Source of the DNA: Leuctra nigra
Lineage: Eukaryota; Arthropoda; Insecta; Plecoptera; Leuctridae
Direction of reading: 5' to 3'
DNA: 64,000 nt
Assembly (NCBI GenBank): GCA_934045905.1
Contig: OW203768.1
Span: 31,773,060-31,837,059 of the forward strand
Made by a program: the position numbers and the translations under genes. Shown here piece after piece: positions 1 to 11,718 of this stretch (its first letter is position 1; each line of letters starts with the position of its first letter). The notes below the pieces were generated by a model. It was not told the origin of the DNA, made no database searches, and saw nothing but the letters and a program-made list of their open reading frames with translations.

Positions 1-68
1 TCTATATCTTTAAAATTAAGAAAACATTCATCAAGGCAGTGGTGTACATATACTAAAGGGTTTAAGTA

Positions 69-568
69 AAGAGATGGTAATTTTCAGAAAAATTATAAAT
101 CGGAAAATTTTCCAGAAAATTTTCCGGTAAATTTTCCGGAACATTTTCCGATTTTTGGGGGGATCCTACAATTGTTTTGGTAAACGATATTTTCACTTTC
201 CACTACGTATTTGATGTTATCGTACCTTTCAATAATATGATCAGTATTGCAGTACGTACAGCCCTTCAATTGATTATTTTATTGTTCAACATTTAGACAA
301 ACATTATTATCATTGGGGAATTATAAGCCTTGCCTTTGTTCAGTATTGGCGGGATATTTGAAATATGCAGTTTGTAACTGTTCTGCTGAGGTAAATATTG
401 AAGCAAAGTCCTTCAAACCGTTGAAAATAATTTGCAACACATTTATTTTACAGAATACTAAAAAAAAACAATACGGAAAATTTTCCGGAAAAATAGGCCA
501 GGAAAATTTTCCGGAAAATTGTCCGAGCGGAAAATTTTCTGCGGAAAATTTTCCGACTCACATCTCTA
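69..568. mobile_element. hAT-type MITE rich in GGAAAATTTTCC motifs
   Basis: A 500-bp non-coding element. It is bounded by short imperfect terminal inverted repeats (AAGAGATG at the left, CATCTCTA at the right) and by an identical 8-bp target-site duplication, TTTAAGTA, at 61-68 and 569-576. Eight-base duplications are the hallmark of hAT transposition. Both ends carry arrays of the self-complementary motif GGAAAATTTTCC (about 94-150 and 475-556), while the middle (about 165-470) is unique and AT-rich. No transposase is present, so it would depend on an autonomous relative. An 86-codon open frame inside it is a by-product of the repeats. Confidence 0.72.
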
Positions 569-576
569 TTTAAGTA

Positions 577-2076
577 TAATTATTTTATGACATGGAAGCT
601 AACTTGGTAAGCTGAAGAATAGCTGAAGAGAGTGTTTATTCAAGTTGGAAATTCGGAGAGCCATTTGTGTAGATCCAGAAATAGAATTAATTTTATATTA
701 AAATTACCAGTTCTAAATCTAATTTCCCGCACTATGATCTACAATTCGGATGTTTTTTTATTAGAATTGACCTTCCCTGTTTCCTAATGAATTAATTATC
801 CACAGATAAAGGTGTGTAAAATAAAGTTATTACCTTCTCGATTGTTACTTTCATCGCTTCCTGATTGGCTAAGAGAAACAACATCACTTCTCCATTAGAG
901 CAACAACACGACCTCGCATTGGAGGCACATGTTCCTCCATTGCACACGGCTCCATTACTTCTCCCCCCCCCCAACCCCCCTACAGGATCGGCCACACTTT
1001 GCTCCCACAGCACGGCTACAAATCACCCCCCCCCCCCCTACCCGTGGGGGCTGGGGCCCTAGGTGCAGGCCTTCACACGTACAGCCAGTAGATTCTACCC
1101 CCCCCCCCCCCCCCCCCCCCCTCCCCAGGTCATGTGACCCACCCACGCCCAAACACCTGTTATATGGGGTAATCCCTGATGATGTAATATGTTGTTTTTT
1201 GTAGGGTTGTTATTCTTTTTTTCTGGCGGGTAGAAGAATGTACAGGCGATATATGGGGGTTGTTTTGGGGGTTGGAAATGTCTTGGGGCAGATTTTGAAT
1301 TGCGAGTGGAGATGGGACATTTTGTGTCCTGGGACGTTTAGATTAGATTTGTGGAAATGCATTTCACATTTTTCTACCGTATGCAAACTGTCGTTTAAAA
1401 AAACAATGAAATGTTATTTTTTTAAGTTTCAGTAGTCTTGTAGGTATATTTCTTGAGAAATTATTATACTTGTATTTATGAAACAAAAACTTCAATGTAC
1501 ATAATTATTAGCAATTTTAACATTCATATTTAAAATTTGCAACATTTAATGCAGAAAAAAAGAACGGTTTAATTTGTAAAATAGGTACTTATAGATAATT
1601 GAAACAATTTTAACAGCTCATAGTTGGAGGGGTCTAATTTTTTGTCCATTAAATGCTAATAGGTTAAAAAAATGCAGCTTTGCTAAGTGAACTATTACAA
1701 CAATAGAATTATAAAAACAGCAAACTAAGCTTTTTATTTTAAAACAACGAACAGTTAGTCTTACATCACCCACAAATGTTTACGTATTATTTCAGTTATC
1801 TTCAATACTTCAGTGAAGAGTTCTTGAACTCAATCAATCCATAACTAACGAGTTTATTATAATTTAAAATATGAGTATTTTTTATGAACTTCACACATTA
1901 TTCCAATAATTACAAGTATTTCCCATCAATTATTTTAATTAACGTTTTTTAAAGGTTGGTCCGATTAAGATCTGAATGTAAAAATATTAAATCGTTGAAA
2001 ATCACAATGAATTTCATACCCAAAGTATGTCAACGTATGCCACAATTTGTAATTTTATTGTAACTTAACAAATGAG
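577..2076. other. Non-coding interval with C-tracts
   Basis: No gene recognised. It holds a GC-rich block at about 900-1150 with C homopolymers at 1026-1038 and 1098-1121 (24 C), followed by AT-rich sequence. Proline- and glycine-rich open frames here are artefacts of the homopolymers. Confidence 0.6.
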
Positions 2077-2078
2077 TA

Positions 2079-2395
2079 CGGTGCCGGTATCAGTGCGCGG
2101 ACAGTATAATTTCAAATGATTGGAATTAAGAAATAAGACGCTCTTTCATTGTTTGAAGTTTTCCATTGATTTACCACTCTAGGAAACCTTTAAACAATTA
2201 AAATACATGTTAATATCTATAATTTTAAATGTTTCTCATCTTAAGAAAAAATTTGAATTTTGATTTTTTTTATGTTTTCTATACATACTTGTATGGTAAT
2301 AGCGTAATAGGAAACTTTGAAACAATAAAAATACATATAATTTACTAATTCCAAGCATTTAAAACTAGAGTGTTCGCGCACTGGTACCGGCACCC
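2079..2395. mobile_element. TA-flanked inverted-repeat MITE
   Basis: A 317-bp element with terminal inverted repeats beginning CGGTGCCGGTATCAGTGCGC on the left and, on the complementary strand at the right, GGGTGCCGGTACCAGTGCGC. The similarity continues more weakly for a further 30 or so bases inward. TA dinucleotides flank both ends (2077-2078 and 2396-2397), as expected for Tc1/mariner-superfamily insertion. Inside, a segment of about 30 bp beginning AGGAAAC is repeated directly (near 2188 and 2310). There is no coding sequence. Confidence 0.65.
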
Positions 2396-2397
2396 TA

Positions 2398-5300
2398 CCT
2401 GATTTTAATTTCCGTAACCACCATGTGAATTTACATCACTTCACTACAGAAGCAGAAGGCCAGAAGTCAAATTCATTATTTCTTGAGGTGAACGAAACAA
2501 TAACAGTAATTCCGTCTACATCCAATCATATTTTGTGTTGGAGACAAGAGTTATATTGAAATAGAATACTTTCGATAACTCTATTTATTGACTTCGCAGT
2601 TGATTTGCAATTGATAGAACTCAATAACATGATAAAAAAGTGGAAAATTGACTTCGGGCATTCTACTTCTATGGTAGGGTACAGATTTATTCTCCCTCGT
2701 TATGAGGAGTAGTGGGGAAGGGGGGGGATGTCTCAAGGTGACTTCGACAGTGACGTCATCCTACAGCAATTGCTTCTGTCCCTCCAGTCCTCACCTCTTG
2801 ACCTCCCCCCCCCCCACCCCTTGGGGCAACAGTTTGTTGTCAAAGCGATCGGCCACCGCCCTCTCGATCGACCAATCCCATCACAGCCTCCTACGTCTCT
2901 CCCGAGATTCTTCAATAAAATAACAAGACACTCTAAAGATTAGAACTGTCATGGCGGAGAAGTTAAGAGTTTACCCCGGCAAGTGTTCGAATGGATGGAA
3001 TTTTATTTATTAATTTTCAATCTTTTCAGGCGAGGATTTTACAGCTCCCCGATAACAACTTCAAGATCTCGATTGTTTCAATATCTCTGGCGGAACGAAA
3101 AGACATCAGGAAACTCGATTTCAAGCTCTCTATCGAGAAGGAACTTTTAACTTCTGGTGTTGATTTAAAAAGTTGAACTTCTGGGCTTGATTTTTATATC
3201 AACAACGAAGAATATGTGCGTACAAAGTCGTCTTTAGCAAAGGAATTCAACCTACAAACCCATTTCTTTAAATGGGAAGTAGTAATGTCAGCGTGCATTA
3301 CTGCGATAGATATTAAATAGTGCATTACTGATAGTAATACTTAGTTTAATGCAAGTATCACATTACTAGATGTAAACTGTACATTACTGATTATACATAT
3401 TGATGTAACTATTACAATACACCGTGTGTAACTATGTACAGGTAAACTGTACATTACTGCTTGAGTACGTCCAAAATACAAATGAAATTAATTTTAAAAG
3501 CATTACAATTAGTCATTTAGAGAGATAAATTTATTTAACAATTTGATAGATTTACAGTTAGTATTATGTTAATATTTAGAAATGTATGGGTTACTACACA
3601 ATTCTATCGAAATAAATAACATCCTGATTAATTTTAAATGAAAATCTTGTGGATTCCGTGGATTATGTTCTCCGTTCATTTAATTTTAACACTCGTTCCG
3701 GAAAACCGCATTCTATTTACATAATCTTTTCCCATGAAGATTTTACCAAAGGTTTGATCAAATCGAGAGAAGAATGTATCGTTGCTAATAATCCATGCCC
3801 GTCTAGTCTAATTCACACGCAGCATCATCTCCAAATCATCCTCATCATCATTGACAGCTGCCAATATAGATGTCAACGACTTTAACCACCATACGCGTTG
3901 AATTGAAATAACTGAAACACTTTTAGTTTCTGACCCGTGTCAATGAAAGCGAACTGAATGTCCAGCAAAAGTCTCGGCAGTAAATATGTTCTAATGTTCT
4001 CATTTATGTTCGGTCTCTAAAGACCTGGTCCAGGGGCTGAAGCATTCGTCACCTTATATTAATTTAATAAACCGAGACAGAAAGAAGGAAGTAAATTTTT
4101 AATGAAATGTATGTTTAGTCAAAATTTTGTTAATTATTTTAGATACGTAATATTCCTAGAAGTGTATATTAAAGTATGACGTAAGAGCAAAACCATTAAG
4201 CATCACGCAAATCTGCAACGATACGGAACTATTACAGAAATATATTTGATTCAGGCACACATTTTTTAAGTTGTTTCTGTCGAGACTTGAAACAGACTAA
4301 CTCATATAAGCTTGAAATAGTAAGTAGGCATAATGAATGTGTAATTTCGATGCAAGCGCGAGCTTTAGCAAACCGTGTATCACCTAAAGCTAAAAGCACT
4401 GTCTTCCTCTTGTCATTCCGAAAAGCTTTCATTTTTAAACGAATCACTATACACGTTACATGGAGTTGAGTCCTAGTTAGCATGGCCAGGTACAGGACAG
4501 CCCATGTTATACATGACTCCAGAATGAAGTTTAGTCTATCCGCTAATGGAGGTTCATCGATATTGTTATTAACCCGCATGGCGAAAATGACGTAATATAT
4601 TTTACAGCCAATCAGGCTGTTTGATTGTTTAATTTATAACTTACGTACTTTTGCATACTATTTTGTCTGATTACTTTCACATTGTGTGTGATAAAAATAA
4701 TAATTTGATATGGAATTTTTAACAGCATTTCACTTTTAAAAATGCCGTTAACAAGGTTTTGAGACAAGGTGAAATAAATAAGCAGACATCCTCGCCAAGC
4801 GAACATCGCCTCAATATGGAGGTAATTTTTCTACTCTTTAAAAATTATTCATAAAATATTACTGAAATTTAATGAATTAATTGAAGAAACTTAACACATA
4901 GAATACTCCACACTTCACTCACATTAATCGAGAATAAATTATGCACAAAGTTTTCTAAAAATTTCAAAAGAATTTTTTATTTTGCATAGAAATAATTCAG
5001 ATTTTATTATAATTAACTTTTGATGCCGCTTCATGCAAAACTTCAGCTCACGAAATTAAACCAGTTAACAAAAAAAATACCTCCATCCATCACACTGACC
5101 TCCCCTCAACTTCCCCTCATTCTCCACAACCCCCCCTCCACTCACCACGTTAAATAGCGGCTTGCTTAATTAATCCGCTTTGCTAATTCAATGAATAATT
5201 AAAAGTTGTAATTTATCTGGGGAGGACAGAGTACCTGCTCACCGAGGGCTTACGTATTCACGCACCTTGTAGTGAAACAACACGCACTGTGCGGGTTTAC

Positions 5301-6737
5301 GTCAGCACAGATTAGATGCTCAGTGGGAGGAATTCTTCATCCGAGATGATGCATTTTAAGAGGTACATTTTACCTCTTTTTTAGATTCTGTAATTAAATT
5401 GTATGCAATTTGAGGTGATGTTTATTATGTTTAGGCGGGTTTGAAATCCGACTGTGTTGATGCTAGAAGGTTGCTTTGAAGTTATGAAAGTACAACGTTT
5501 TGTTAAAGTAGAGGCTCTATTAGTACACGTAATTCAAGTCAGTGACTCGATGTATGAATTAGAAATCAATTAAATAAATATTAGACAGATATATTTTACT
5601 TTTTTGATACATAACTTGATTTTCAGCTGTTTCTAATAAAAACATGAGAAATTAGGTTGTTTTTACAGATTATCTTTTTATTTAATCCCGTAACACAACA
5701 TTTGAAAACTGTTAAAATTATTAGAAAAATGTGAGCTTTAAAATAAGCTCAAAATTTTTAATGTGTAGTTTATATTTCAATTACTGCAGATGTTTTTAGT
5801 TAAGTCCATGTTAGCTTATGGAAAATTTCAAGATTATTTTTCAAGATATCTCTGAAAATGATCCCGTAACACATGTTTTTTTCCGTATTTGCATTTGTTA
5901 TCGTTTGAGGTGTATTTCAAGAGAATTTGAAGAACTTCTATTTAACAAGGACTTTTGGTGGAAGTACTTTAATGATATTTTTAATTTTACGCATTTTGTT
6001 CAATTGACATTTACTCTTTTGGCTAAAATTGTTCATAATGTAAATAACACCTCTCACGATTGCAGTCTAATGCCGTACCAACCACAATGCATATAAGCGT
6101 TATTTTTTAAATAATGCAGTCGTAATATTAGTATTGTTGAATTTCCATATTATGTCCATCTATTGTACACGTTGTAAATGCCCGAAGTCCCCATTTATTA
6201 AAAACTCACTTTACCCAGTGGTAAAGCAGATGTTTTAACATATTTTGGTGAATTGAGCGAAACACGTTTTATGTCGGTTTGGTGCTCAATGGGTTGGTGC
6301 AAAAGTACAGTTAACCAATATATTAAATTGTTCGCCAAAATTGGCCAAGAACAGTTAATAGAGTAACGCCATTTTAATTGTTAAAATATTTTGCTATTTC
6401 CATCCAGACAGATCAAATGCAGTCTGACTCCTTCTGCTGAGAAATATTCAATTGTTTTAAATCTAAACAAATTCAAGTGTGAAATTGCATGTTGGTTGCA
6501 ATGACAAAACTTCATCAATGACGCATAAGAGGATTTTAAGTTGACTGCATTGACACTGCGAAATAAAGTAATGTTGTTTTATTCATGCATGCGTTGTCAT
6601 GTGTTTTTAACAACTATAAATTCCATCTTATTACTTACAGAGCGTAGTTGAGATTGTTTGAGGCAAAACCACGCCATTTCCACATAGCGTGGCTCGGAAG
6701 TGGTATAAGAAAACCACTTATATACTTATATATTATA
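2398..6737. other. Non-coding interval
   Basis: No gene recognised. Contents: a block with G and C tracts at 2715-2820 that includes one TGACGTCA (2751-2758); an 18-bp direct repeat (3372-3389 and 3442-3459); and a stretch at about 5140-5330 with several TTAATTAA/TAATTCAAT-type sites in moderately GC-rich context, possibly regulatory. The right edge is AT-rich and is where the Helitron inserted. Confidence 0.5.
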
Positions 6738-6849
6738 CTAGGAGCCCGTCCCGGCTTTGCCCGGGTGGTAATCCGTTTATTGTACATACATTGTCATTGT
6801 TGGAATGAAAGATTTCTATGTAGTTTGAGATTTAATATTTTTTATTGAG

Positions 6850-9505
6850 TTTTTTTTTTTTTTTTTTTTTATTGATACACAATATAATACATTTAAATTA
6901 TAACAAAAACATAGAAAACACCACAAAGCCACGAGGGCTCATCTGTGGAACGCTAGATACCAAAACAAAATATAGTCACATCGTCAATGGTCTTGTGCAC
7001 ATAGCAATAACATAATATGAAAAACAATCAAGAAAATAGTACAATTAAACTTAATAAAATTAAAGTAAGAAAAATCCAACCGCGTGATTAACAGCGCAAG
7101 AAATCACAAATTAACACATTTACAGAAATAAGTTTGATACAAAATAACACAAAAAAGTACATAAAAAACTGCGTGAAAGGAGAACCTTTCCAATTTATTC
7201 ACCTAAAGCAATTTTACAATATATGAAACACGATTCCCTACATCAAGTTAAGTCTGCAAGATTTTCTAGAAGCCATTTTTAACACATAATTTGACTGATC
7301 TGTACTTATCAAGTGATGCAATGTTATTGGGTATTTGGTTAAAAATAAAAGGGATTAAATATCCAAGTGTCCTCTTTCCATTTTTGTTTCTGTATGCCGG
7401 AATAATAAATTTTTCTTTATTTCTCAAGCGTGCATTCATAGTATCGTCCAAATGCCTATTTTTATAATCGTCAATATAATAATATTTTAAGATAAGTCTA
7501 TATAAAAATAACTCAGCAAGCGGCAACAAATGTAATTCTAAATATATTTCGTTAATAAGATTATAATTTTTTAGGAGGTTGGGAGGTGCAATTGACTTTA
7601 TAATTTTATCTTGTATTTTGGAAACCTTCTTAATAAAATACTCCGATGAACTACCCCAAGCCAACAGTCCATAGGACATAATTGACTCAGCTAAAGCATG
7701 ATAGAGAGTTTTCCTTAAGCCAAAGGGCAAGTAATACTTTACATTAAATAAGGCATAAGCAACCGACCGTAATCGGCTGCAAATTGAATTGATGTGTAGT
7801 TGCCATGTAAAAAATCTATCTATTTTTACACCCAAATAAGTATGACTCTCGACACTTTCAATAATATCAGTGCAATTGAAACAACTCCAATTAATTCTCC
7901 TATGCAAACATTCATATGAATGAGAAACAATCTTTACATTAACATCTCTGTTTCTATTTAATGGAGAGCAGATATGCATGATTTTAGTCTTACTGGAGTT
8001 ACATATTAAATTGTGATCATGCGTCCAACGGAGAACATTTGAGCAATCCAATTGCAACGTAGCTCTTGCACTTTCTAGATGGGGATGGGCAGCAACCAGA
8101 ACTGTGTCATCGGCATACATGTAAATACGACAATTGGAAACACAACTAAACATTTCATTAACTTAAATTAGGTAAAGAGTGGGGCCCAAAATCGAGCCTT
8201 GGGGCACCCCAGATGTATTCTCCGCTAAGTGACTGGAGCATTCACCCATTGTTACTCGAAAGGTCCTACCACCTAGATAACTTTTGAACCAATTTAGTAG
8301 CGGACCTCTGACACCAATTCGATCCAAGGCCTTAATCATTTTTTTATGGTTTATTGTATCAAAGGCTTTAGAGAAATCTATAAAAAGAGCTACTATATGA
8401 TTTTTTTCGTTAAGATTTGAGTTTACAAAATCTGAAAATTTGATTAAAATATCGGACGTACTTTTCCCTCTTTGAAAGCCAAACTGGTTATCACTAATAA
8501 TTCTGTATTTTTCTAGGTATTCAACTAATTTATTAGCAATACAACGCTCCATAACTTTCTCAATTGAAGGCAACAATGAAATTGGTCTGTAATTAGAGAA
8601 AATTAAGTGATCACCCTTTTTAAACACAGGCTTAACAATGGATTGTTTTAGTTGTTGTGGAATTACACCAGAATCCAACGTCGCATTTATTAGCTTTGCC
8701 AACACAGGACTGATTACATCAGCTAAATGTTTCAAATCTCGTACACGAAACCTATCACATCCAGGTGCTTTATTGGAGGTCATCTCAGAAATAATAACGA
8801 ATACACTGTCTTCGGTCACGCGAGGCATGTACATCGACTGTAATTGAATGCAAGTTTGAGAATTATTTACCAGGGTTTGTATTTCGCATTTGTGTTCCAA
8901 GGAAGCAACATCCCTCACAAATGACCTTGCAAATTCACTTACAATGACATCGGCGGAATGTTTCCTCCCCATATATTGCCCTATAATCTCATCTACCGAC
9001 TTTTGTTTACTTTTACCCAGCATCATATTCATTTTCTGCCAAGTAAGTTTTAAATCGCCTTTGACCCGTTCAAACTCATTTTTATAAAACTTTATTTTCG
9101 CAATATTGATCTCTTTTCTGACTTGGGATCTCAACTTTTTATAGGTCCTGGCAAATGAGTGTCTGAGGTTGCTTTTACAGCTTTTCCATTTTTTAAATAC
9201 ATTATCCCTCTCCCTCATTTTTTTTAAAATCTCCTTATTCATCCAACTTTTCTGCATCCTTTTACTCTTACACACTGCATCACTTGTGAAGGTAGCCTCG
9301 TCATAGCATTGTGTTACTGCTTCCATAATACTCTCATACAAATTGACACTTCCATCTACATTTAACTTATTCTTCCAATCAATTGCATTTAGTTTCATCA
9401 AAAGTAAATCTTCCCTCACTCTCACGCACCTTTCAGTTGGAAGTGAGTCAGAAATATGTAATATGTCAGTAATATGGTTAGTATGGTTTGAATATGAAAG
9501 ATTCT
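6850..9505 (-). mobile_element. 5'-truncated non-LTR (LINE) retrotransposon, Jockey/CR1-like
   Basis: A 21-base T run on the plus strand (6850-6870) is the poly(A) tail of this minus-strand element. A 3' UTR of about 400 bases separates it from the reverse-transcriptase reading frame. The 5' boundary lies between 9426 and about 9505, next to the end of the Helitron helicase. The apurinic-type endonuclease domain and any ORF1 are missing, which fits 5' truncation during target-primed reverse transcription. I could not find an exact target-site duplication. A diverged match around AATCTTTCAT occurs on both sides (near 6805 and 9500). Confidence 0.8.
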
Positions 9506-9512
9506 ATTTGAA
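7266..9512 (-). pseudogene. Reverse transcriptase ORF of the non-LTR element, with one in-frame stop
   Basis: Two consecutive minus-strand open stretches (9425-8163 and 8153-7266) lie in the same frame, separated by a single TAA (8163-8165). Together they encode about 720 residues. The first contains the thumb-proximal and palm motifs: a PGCDRFRVRDL-type motif, NYRPISLLP, the catalytic FIDFSKAFD (about residues 348-356) and GVPQGSILGP (about 406-415). The second contains the YADD catalytic motif (about residues 13-16), followed by the connection region and C-terminal tail. The stop falls in the segment just after LGP where related enzymes have an aromatic residue, so it looks like a point mutation. 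The motif set places it in the Jockey/CR1 superfamily; exact clade not determined. The frame continues open to about 9512 without a clear initiator, consistent with 5' truncation. Confidence 0.88.
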
Positions 9513-10130
9513 AACTTCCGGATACACAATATTTGATGTTTTCTTATCATTTGGAAGCACATAAAATAAATTGTGAATTCTTGTTACCAACTCTTGATAG
9601 CGCGACATATAGTTGTCCGTGTGAAAAGCACTGTGTTCTTCGGTCGACGCCAACAATCTTCAAAGTCTGACCTTGGGCCTTGTTGATTGTCATAGTAAAG
9701 TAGTTCTTCACAGGGAATTGTATTCTTTAACTGAAGGTACATCTGACGGAATCATTGGTATTCTTGGAATTAAGGTTTGTTCACCTGTAGCCGGGCCAAG
9801 CAAAATGTTTGTTTCAATAATATTGTTCTTGAGTCCTGTGACTTGCAGTCTTGTTCCATTGCAGAGTTTAGGTGGATCTTTCTAAGTGGTGTGGTATGAT
9901 GGGGTTCACTCAATTTTATTGTTATTGATGTGGAGGTACTCATGAAGAATTACAACTTTTTAAAAATTATTGCGGGTAATTTACGGCTTCATCAGGATTT
10001 ATCACACTATCTATGGATTTCTATGCTATAACATTACGTTGTTATGTTATTTGTTTCGACATTACAAAAAATCGACGATGATTTCAAGCATGCCCGAACT
10101 ACATCTGCTCTTGTCCCTTTCGGCATTACC

Positions 10131-10384
10131 CAACGTCTATACAATACTCTCTTCTAAAGGTTGAGCCGAGCGAGGGATTTCAGTACTCGGAAGTATTTGG
10201 CTTTTCTTACTTCGTGACGTCAACACAGCTGGCAACTGCTTGATAGTCTGTATGCGCTGGCATGTGATTTAGATAGAAATGTCCTACTCCATGACGTCAC
10301 GGAGTAGGACAAAGCCGAATACTTCCGAGTACTGAAATCCCTCGATCGGCTCAACCTTTAGAAGAGAGCATTGTATAGACGTTG
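10131..10384. mobile_element. Palindromic MITE inside the helicase, 9-bp TSD
   Basis: A 254-bp element with 74-bp inverted-repeat arms (10131-10204 and 10311-10384) that differ at only a few positions. It is flanked by identical 9-bp direct repeats GGCATTACC (10122-10130 and 10385-10393). A 9-bp duplication points to a Mutator-like transposase, though length alone does not prove it. The inner part includes a second hairpin (10281-10310) with a 10-bp perfect stem around ATGACGTCAC. It splits the helicase just after the LPV of the SGDFRQTLPV motif. Confidence 0.78.
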
Positions 10385-10629
10385 GGCATTACCTACTGGT
10401 AGAGTTTGACGGAAATCTCCAGATAGCACAAATGTCACTCCTCCCATCAGTTTAGGACTTGGTCGGAGATCTTGCAATGTTCGGTTTACCGCTTCTAAGT
10501 GAACCATGTTAGCCATTGTACATTCTGCCCAGAAAATTTTGACAGCCTGTTGTAATACTTGCTCCAGAGAATCACTTTTTCGAATGGAACAAACAGAATT
10601 AGCTTGTGGAGCAACGTTAAGATTCAAAC

Positions 10630-10878
10630 GGAAGCGACCGGGAATCGCACGGTTCGTCAGAGCGTTTTTTTGAAATTTTGTCTTCCCACTAAATAATTTT
10701 AAAAAATCAGATAGTCACGACCCATTACAGCCTAATAGACTAAATAATGCCACACACTGGAGTACTTTATGACCACTGATGCGTTCTCAAAGTGTTAAAT
10801 ACGATTATTTTATTTATTGGGAAGACAAAATTAAAAAAATACGCTCTGACGAACTGTGCGATTTCCATTTGCTTACCC
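10630..10878. mobile_element. Second inverted-repeat MITE inside the helicase
   Basis: Inverted arms of roughly 70 bp (about 10630-10700 and 10803-10878) share the blocks ATCGCAC, GTTCGTCAGAGCGT and AATTTTGTCTTCCCA. The termini are diverged and I could not define a target-site duplication, so the ends are approximate. It separates the SSGIAATLL fragment of the helicase from the downstream FRLNLNV segment. No coding sequence. Confidence 0.62.
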
Positions 10879-11140
10879 AGGCCACTTAATCGGTAGTTTA
10901 AATGTAGAATGTGCTGTTCTTGGTTCTTGCACCACTCAGTAATGTCGCTGCGATTCCCGATGATTCCCCCCGCTAGAGCTACTTTAATCTGTCCACGGAT
11001 TTTTGCGAGGTTTACGTCATGCTATGAAGTATAGACACAGAAAAATTGTGTATAAACAACAACAGATGTCGACAAATGTCATAATTGAAAATTTCAGGAA
11101 GCCGTGGTTACTTTTTATTTTACTTTGAATGTGAATAATA

Positions 11141-11222
11141 TTGACACCGTGGATTCCAATGTTAAGAATGTTAACACCTTGGATGCCAATGTTAAGAATG
11201 TTGACACCTTGGATGACAATTT
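11141..11222. repeat. 30-bp tandem repeat in the Helitron 5' region
   Basis: Nearly three copies of a 30-bp unit containing CACCTTGGATGCCAATGTTA. In one minus-strand frame they translate to repeated IQGVNILNIG decapeptides. They sit between the Helitron 5' end and the helicase deletion junction. There is no sign that the frame is expressed. Confidence 0.7.
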
Positions 11223-11718
11223 CTAGTAGGCGGTGAACTATTTTTCTTTTCAATTTTACCTCTTCCCATGTTTTAATAGTACATTTAGGGGTTGATTACG
11301 GAGTAAGGGTTGGGAATTGTTAGGGGAAAGTTAGCCTATGTTGACCGTCAGGTGAATGTATGTAGTCTTGGAAAGTTTAGTGTAGATTGGTAGTCGGGTG
11401 TAGGAGGAGATATGAATCAGACAGACAGACAGACCATTTGAAGCTTACGTCTTTATATAGTAGTATAGATAAGTATATTATATAAGTATTATATAAGTAT
11501 ATTGTACTTATATATTCCTATATTATACCTATACCTATATTATATTTTCTACTATCAGCTTAATTCCGGAGCTTGTTCCCTCAGTTTAAATTAACCTCAA
11601 ACTATATTGACTGCAGTCTATTGAGCCGAAGTATAATCAGTATAATAATGGTTACGTCACATTTCCTAAGTGGAGCTTAAAACTAACTGAAGCTCAAAAA
11701 ATGGAAATGTGGCTCCTC

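Larger units (their letters stand above)
9505..11018 (-). pseudogene. PIF1-type helicase remnant of the Helitron
   Basis: Three fragments are collinear on the minus strand. (1) About 11018-10880 has a LAKIRG...SSGIAATLLSG...STF segment. (2) 10632-10394 has the Walker B-like region (KIFWAECTMAN, where DEC is usual) and LMGG...LSGDFRQTLPV. (3) 10120-9505 begins KGTRADVVRACLKSS and ends with the C-terminal helicase motifs (PPKLCNGTRLQVTGL, then INKAQGQTL, then [11 protein letters not shown], finishing NIVYPEVFK and a stop). These match Helitron RepHel helicases in order. The Walker A loop and everything N-terminal to it, including the Rep domain, are deleted at about 11018. Frameshifts are visible, for example one extra G in the G run near 10970 and one before the INKAQGQ motif. 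MITEs separate fragments 1/2 and 2/3. It is certainly non-functional. Confidence 0.85.
6738..11469 (-). mobile_element. Helitron with preserved termini, helicase remnant and nested insertions
   Basis: Read on the minus strand, the 5' end is TC (start TCTATACTACTATATAAAG, base 11469 inward), preceded by host A. The 3' end is CTAG (6738-6741), followed by host T. A GC-rich hairpin (CCCGG/CCGGG arms, 6750-6765) lies about 9 bases before the CTAG. This is the canonical Helitron architecture: rolling-circle transposition, no target-site duplication, insertion between A and T. The element carries PIF1-type helicase fragments but no Rep (HUH nickase) domain, so it is a deletion derivative. At least three later insertions sit inside it: a non-LTR retrotransposon and two inverted-repeat MITEs. 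The surrounding host DNA is an AT-rich low-complexity tract on both sides. Confidence 0.85.
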
